DNA of 7,722 nt, from the NCBI GenBank assembly GCA_947625585.1, contig CANQOZ010000057.1, positions 1 to 7,722 of the forward strand, written 5' to 3'. A model generated the notes under the pieces. It was not told where the DNA came from, did not search any database, and worked only from the letters and a program-made list of their open reading frames with translations. This DNA is from an uncultured Eubacteriaceae bacterium. Its GTDB lineage: Bacteria; Bacillota; Clostridia; Eubacteriales; Eubacteriaceae. Positions 5,625-7,722 of the stretch are shown piece by piece. The stretch's first letter is position 1. Each line of letters opens with the position of its first letter. The translations under genes were made by a program, and so were the position numbers.

Positions 5625-5652
5625 ATTATAACAGGTTTTTCTAACTAATCAA
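5625..5652 (-). promoter_or_regulatory. tRNA promoter P1 (distal, extended -10)
   Basis: On the minus strand TTGATT (5652-5647) and an extended -10, TGTTATAAT (TATAAT at 5630-5625), are separated by 16 bases. The -35 overlaps the last codons of rae1. It would start transcription near 5618, giving the tRNAs a second promoter upstream of P2. Confidence 0.55.
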
Positions 5653-6166
5653 GTATTCCACGCCTTATTTTTTCAAAAAGTTCCTTCTCTTCTTGAGTCA
5701 AATGGTCTCCAAAAATATTAACTGTTTTATCCTGGTGTTGGTTGGCATATTTCTGATGGTCCCGTTCTAATAGGTTCATATCAGTAATAAACTGTCGAGA
5801 CGAGAATCGCTGAGCTCCTGTTAATAGAGCCATCTCCTGAACTGCTCCATCCGAAGTAATTAATACAGTCTCATAGGTTCTTGGCATTTCATATAAGAAC
5901 CGTTCGATAAAAGTATCAGCAGTTTCCTCCTTTTTAGTAAATACTACCTGGATACCGCTTTCTTCTAAAACCAGTTCCTCCTCTTGCATTGAAGAGCCAT
6001 CAAACACTAAAATAGTTTCCTGGCCAGAAAGTGCTGCAAAATTAGCTACTTTCTGAACCAAGTCATCTCTTAAATTATTTAATTCGTTAGTTGTTATTTT
6101 ATTTCGGCTCAACTTTGCCATTTCAAATAATAAGTTGTAACCATCAATTACCAAAAATTTTCTCAT
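5645..6166 (-). CDS. rae1: Ribosome-associated endoribonuclease Rae1/YacP (NYN domain)
   Basis: 173 aa, full length for the YacP/Rae1 family. In Bacillus subtilis Rae1 enters the ribosomal A site and cleaves certain mRNAs during translation. The PIN-like NYN fold is clear: FLVIDGYNLL (4-13, D8), ILVFDGS (52-58, D56), ETADTFIERF (81-90, D84) and VLITSDGAVQ (101-110, D106), which supply the acidic metal-binding set. The C-terminus (154-173) is a charged helix ending RRGILD. The start ATG overlaps the rlmB stop as ATGA and lacks its own Shine-Dalgarno, so translation is probably coupled. The rlmB-rae1 order matches that of Firmicutes such as B. subtilis. No terminator is seen after it before the tRNA genes. 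Confidence 0.92.
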   Translation of the reverse strand: MRKFLVIDGYNLLFEMAKLSRNKITTNELNNLRDDLVQKVANFAALSGQETILVFDGSSMQEEELVLEESGIQVVFTKKEETADTFIERFLYEMPRTYETVLITSDGAVQEMALLTGAQRFSSRQFITDMNLLERDHQKYANQHQDKTVNIFGDHLTQEEKELFEKIRRGILD

Positions 6167-7008
6167 TTGTGTTGTTGATAAGCTGCCTGAGATAATATGA
6201 CTGCACTTGCTGAAGAAACGTTCATTGAATCAACTTTACCATAATCCGGGATTGAAACAATATAATCACAATTTCGTTTAATTAGTGGTGACAGCCCAGA
6301 ACCTTCAGAACCTAAAACAAACGCAATTTTACCCGTTAGATCTGTTTCATAAACACTCTGTCCATTCATATCTGTTCCAGCAATCCAATAATTATTTTCT
6401 TTTAACTTCTTGATAGCTTGACTTAGATTACCAACTTTAGATAGAGGAATATAAGCAACAGCACCTGAACTCGATTTAACCGTTGTTGGAGATAATCCAG
6501 CTGACCGTCTTTGAGGAAAAATAACCCCTTTAGCTCCTGTAACTTCTGCATTTCTGATAATTGCACCAAAATTATGTGGATCTGTAACATGATCACAAAT
6601 AACTAAAATGACATTCTCACTGTCTTTATTATCTTCAATAATTGTTTCAAGATCTGTATATGGAAATGGTGATAGAAGAGCTGCCACTCCTTGATGTGGT
6701 CTACCTTCACTTATTTTTTCAAGTCGTACTTTATCAACGGATTGAACAACAATATTTTTATTTTTACTTCGAGTTGAAATGTCTTTTAAAACATGATCCG
6801 TATTATCTTTTAAAATAAGCACTCTATCTATCTGCATATCTGATCTTAATGCTTCTAGAACAGGATTTTTACCAACTACAACAAATTCATCTTGATCTAT
6901 TTCTTCAACTTCAGGTTCTTTTGCTACTGGCTTCTTCGGTGCTGGCTGTTTTACTTTTTTCTTACTACCACCTTTTTTAAAGCGGCTAGGAGTTTTTGGT
7001 TTGCTCAT
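6163..7008 (-). CDS. rlmB: 23S rRNA (guanosine-2'-O-)-methyltransferase RlmB (SpoU/TrmH family)
   Basis: 281 aa. It methylates the 2'-O of the conserved guanosine of the 23S rRNA P loop (G2251 in E. coli numbering) using SAM. Residues 1-40 are a Lys/Pro-rich then acidic, probably disordered extension, as often seen in Firmicutes. Residues 42-115 are the L30e-like substrate-binding domain, starting VVVGKNPVLEALRS. Residues 133-281 form the SPOUT knot: motif 1 CDHVTDPHNFGAIIRNAE (138-155; N146, R152), motif 2 FVLGSEGSGLS (230-240) and motif 3 DSMNVSSASAVIL (260-272; N263). The start is supported by AGAAGGA six bases upstream, although it overlaps the preceding methyltransferase gene by 23 bp. 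It is the middle gene of an rRNA-modification and mRNA-decay unit. Confidence 0.95.
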   Translation of the reverse strand: MSKPKTPSRFKKGGSKKKVKQPAPKKPVAKEPEVEEIDQDEFVVVGKNPVLEALRSDMQIDRVLILKDNTDHVLKDISTRSKNKNIVVQSVDKVRLEKISEGRPHQGVAALLSPFPYTDLETIIEDNKDSENVILVICDHVTDPHNFGAIIRNAEVTGAKGVIFPQRRSAGLSPTTVKSSSGAVAYIPLSKVGNLSQAIKKLKENNYWIAGTDMNGQSVYETDLTGKIAFVLGSEGSGLSPLIKRNCDYIVSIPDYGKVDSMNVSSASAVILSQAAYQQHK

Positions 7009-7722
7009 GTCTATTCCTTCTGGGCGGTAATGGCCCGAAATATTCGTACAGATACGTTTTTATGGTTGAATTATAGATTTTCCTATTTTTGGTTGCTTCT
7101 TCACCAAATACTTTTTGAAAATCAGGATAGGAAGTTAGAATAAAGTAAGACCAGTCCGGTAATCTTCGAAATACCTTCCCCATTTCAACATAAAGAGGTC
7201 TTAACTTCTTAATATCTCCTAACCTTTCCCCATACGGCGGATTTGTAATTACAACTCCATACTTTTTTCTGCTACGAACTTCACTTAAATCCAACCTTTG
7301 AAAAGCAACGTAATCAGTAACACCTGCTAGTTCTGCATTAAATCTTGCCTGTTTTAATGATCTAGGATCAATATCTGAACCTAAAAGACGGAACTCCTTG
7401 TCATTTTCAGCAGCTTTAGCTTCATCTCTTAATTTCTGCCACATTCCTTTAGGAAACATCGGCCAGGATTCAGACACAAATTCCTTTTTTAATCCAGGAG
7501 CTATATTCTTACCAATCATGGCAGCTTCAATCAGAATAGTCCCGCTACCGCACATGGGATCTAAAAATGGTCTGTCCGGATTCCATTTAGATAATAAAAC
7601 GATTCCCGCTGCTAGAGTTTCTCTTAAAGGTGCTTCGTTACCATGCTCACGATAACCTCTTTTATGAAGCCCACTTCCTGTAGTATCAAGTTCTAATGTA
7701 ACTTTATCTTTTAGAATTCGAA
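6986..7722 (-). CDS. THUMP/RlmL-type class I SAM-dependent RNA methyltransferase (5' end outside window)
   Basis: The C-terminal 244 codons are visible; the N-terminal ferredoxin-like/THUMP region and the start lie beyond the right edge. The family (E. coli RlmL N-terminal part, B. subtilis YpsC) methylates N2 of a guanine in 23S rRNA. In the visible numbering, LDTTGSGLHKRGYR (11-24) and APLRETLAAG (30-39) are the family linker. DPMCGSGT (54-61) is SAM motif I, LLGSDIDPRS (112-121) is the acidic SAM-contact loop, and NPPYGE (160-165) is the catalytic motif IV. The protein ends soon after the Rossmann domain (EYFGPLPPRRNR), so it lacks the extra RlmK domain fused to the E. coli enzyme. The stop lies 23 bp inside rlmB in another frame. 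The exact target base is inferred from the family. Confidence 0.9.
   Translation of the reverse strand, partial: RILKDKVTLELDTTGSGLHKRGYREHGNEAPLRETLAAGIVLLSKWNPDRPFLDPMCGSGTILIEAAMIGKNIAPGLKKEFVSESWPMFPKGMWQKLRDEAKAAENDKEFRLLGSDIDPRSLKQARFNAELAGVTDYVAFQRLDLSEVRSRKKYGVVITNPPYGERLGDIKKLRPLYVEMGKVFRRLPDWSYFILTSYPDFQKVFGEEATKNRKIYNSTIKTYLYEYFGPLPPRRNRHEQTKNS

Noticed and set aside
6892..7143. Plus-strand frame rich in Phe/Trp that could suggest a membrane protein
   Set aside because: It is the reverse reading of the Lys-rich start of rlmB and the end of the RlmL-type gene; hydrophobicity is an artefact of poly-Lys codons read backwards.
7398..7655. Plus-strand open frame of 85 codons
   Set aside because: Antisense to the SAM-binding region of the RlmL-type methyltransferase.

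Overview
The window looks like chromosomal DNA from a low-GC, Gram-positive, anaerobic Firmicute, most likely of the clostridial side (Eubacteriales). Three things suggest this. A B12-dependent methionine synthase has its activation domain on a separate polypeptide. A small protein of the TM1266 family, typical of anaerobes with [FeFe]-hydrogenase, is present. RlmB is followed directly by Rae1/YacP, as in Firmicutes. Genus-level placement is not possible from the sequence alone.

Left part (1-2275). On the minus strand a methionine synthase activation-domain protein (1269-1976) overlaps by 23 bp the start of metH, which runs off the left edge. Only the homocysteine-binding and pterin-binding modules of MetH are visible. 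Divergently, with 14 bp between the two start codons, lies a TM1266-family small protein (1991-2245). Its best promoter lies inside the 5' end of the activation gene. A hairpin at 2253-2275 separates it from the next unit.

Middle (2274-5208). A minus-strand unit carries a secreted cyclophilin-type prolyl isomerase lipoprotein (2543-3196), then a solitary RelB/DinJ-type antitoxin (2274-2486) with no toxin beside it. The antitoxin promoter is bracketed by a perfect 10-bp inverted repeat. Diverging from the lipoprotein is a stand-alone VTC/CYTH-domain protein (3268-3954) that keeps the recognisable active-site residues of the family. It ends in a good terminator and converges on a conspicuously AT-rich gene for a CoA-dependent-acyltransferase-fold protein (4045-5208) of unknown substrate.

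Right part (5301-7722), all minus strand. This is a translation-related block: a THUMP/RlmL-type rRNA methyltransferase (cut by the right edge), then rlmB, then rae1 (ribosome-associated mRNA endonuclease), joined by 23-bp and 4-bp overlaps. After rae1 come tRNA-Tyr(GTA) and tRNA-Thr(GGT), with two candidate promoters in front and a 15-bp perfect terminator hairpin behind. No terminator is evident between rae1 and the tRNAs.

No stretch longer than 300 bp lacks a gene. I see no CRISPR array, transposase, prophage gene or complete undescribed system. The points most worth a second look are the two-polypeptide methionine synthase with a cysteine-rich tail on its activation partner, the orphan antitoxin with its inverted repeat, and the orphan acyltransferase.
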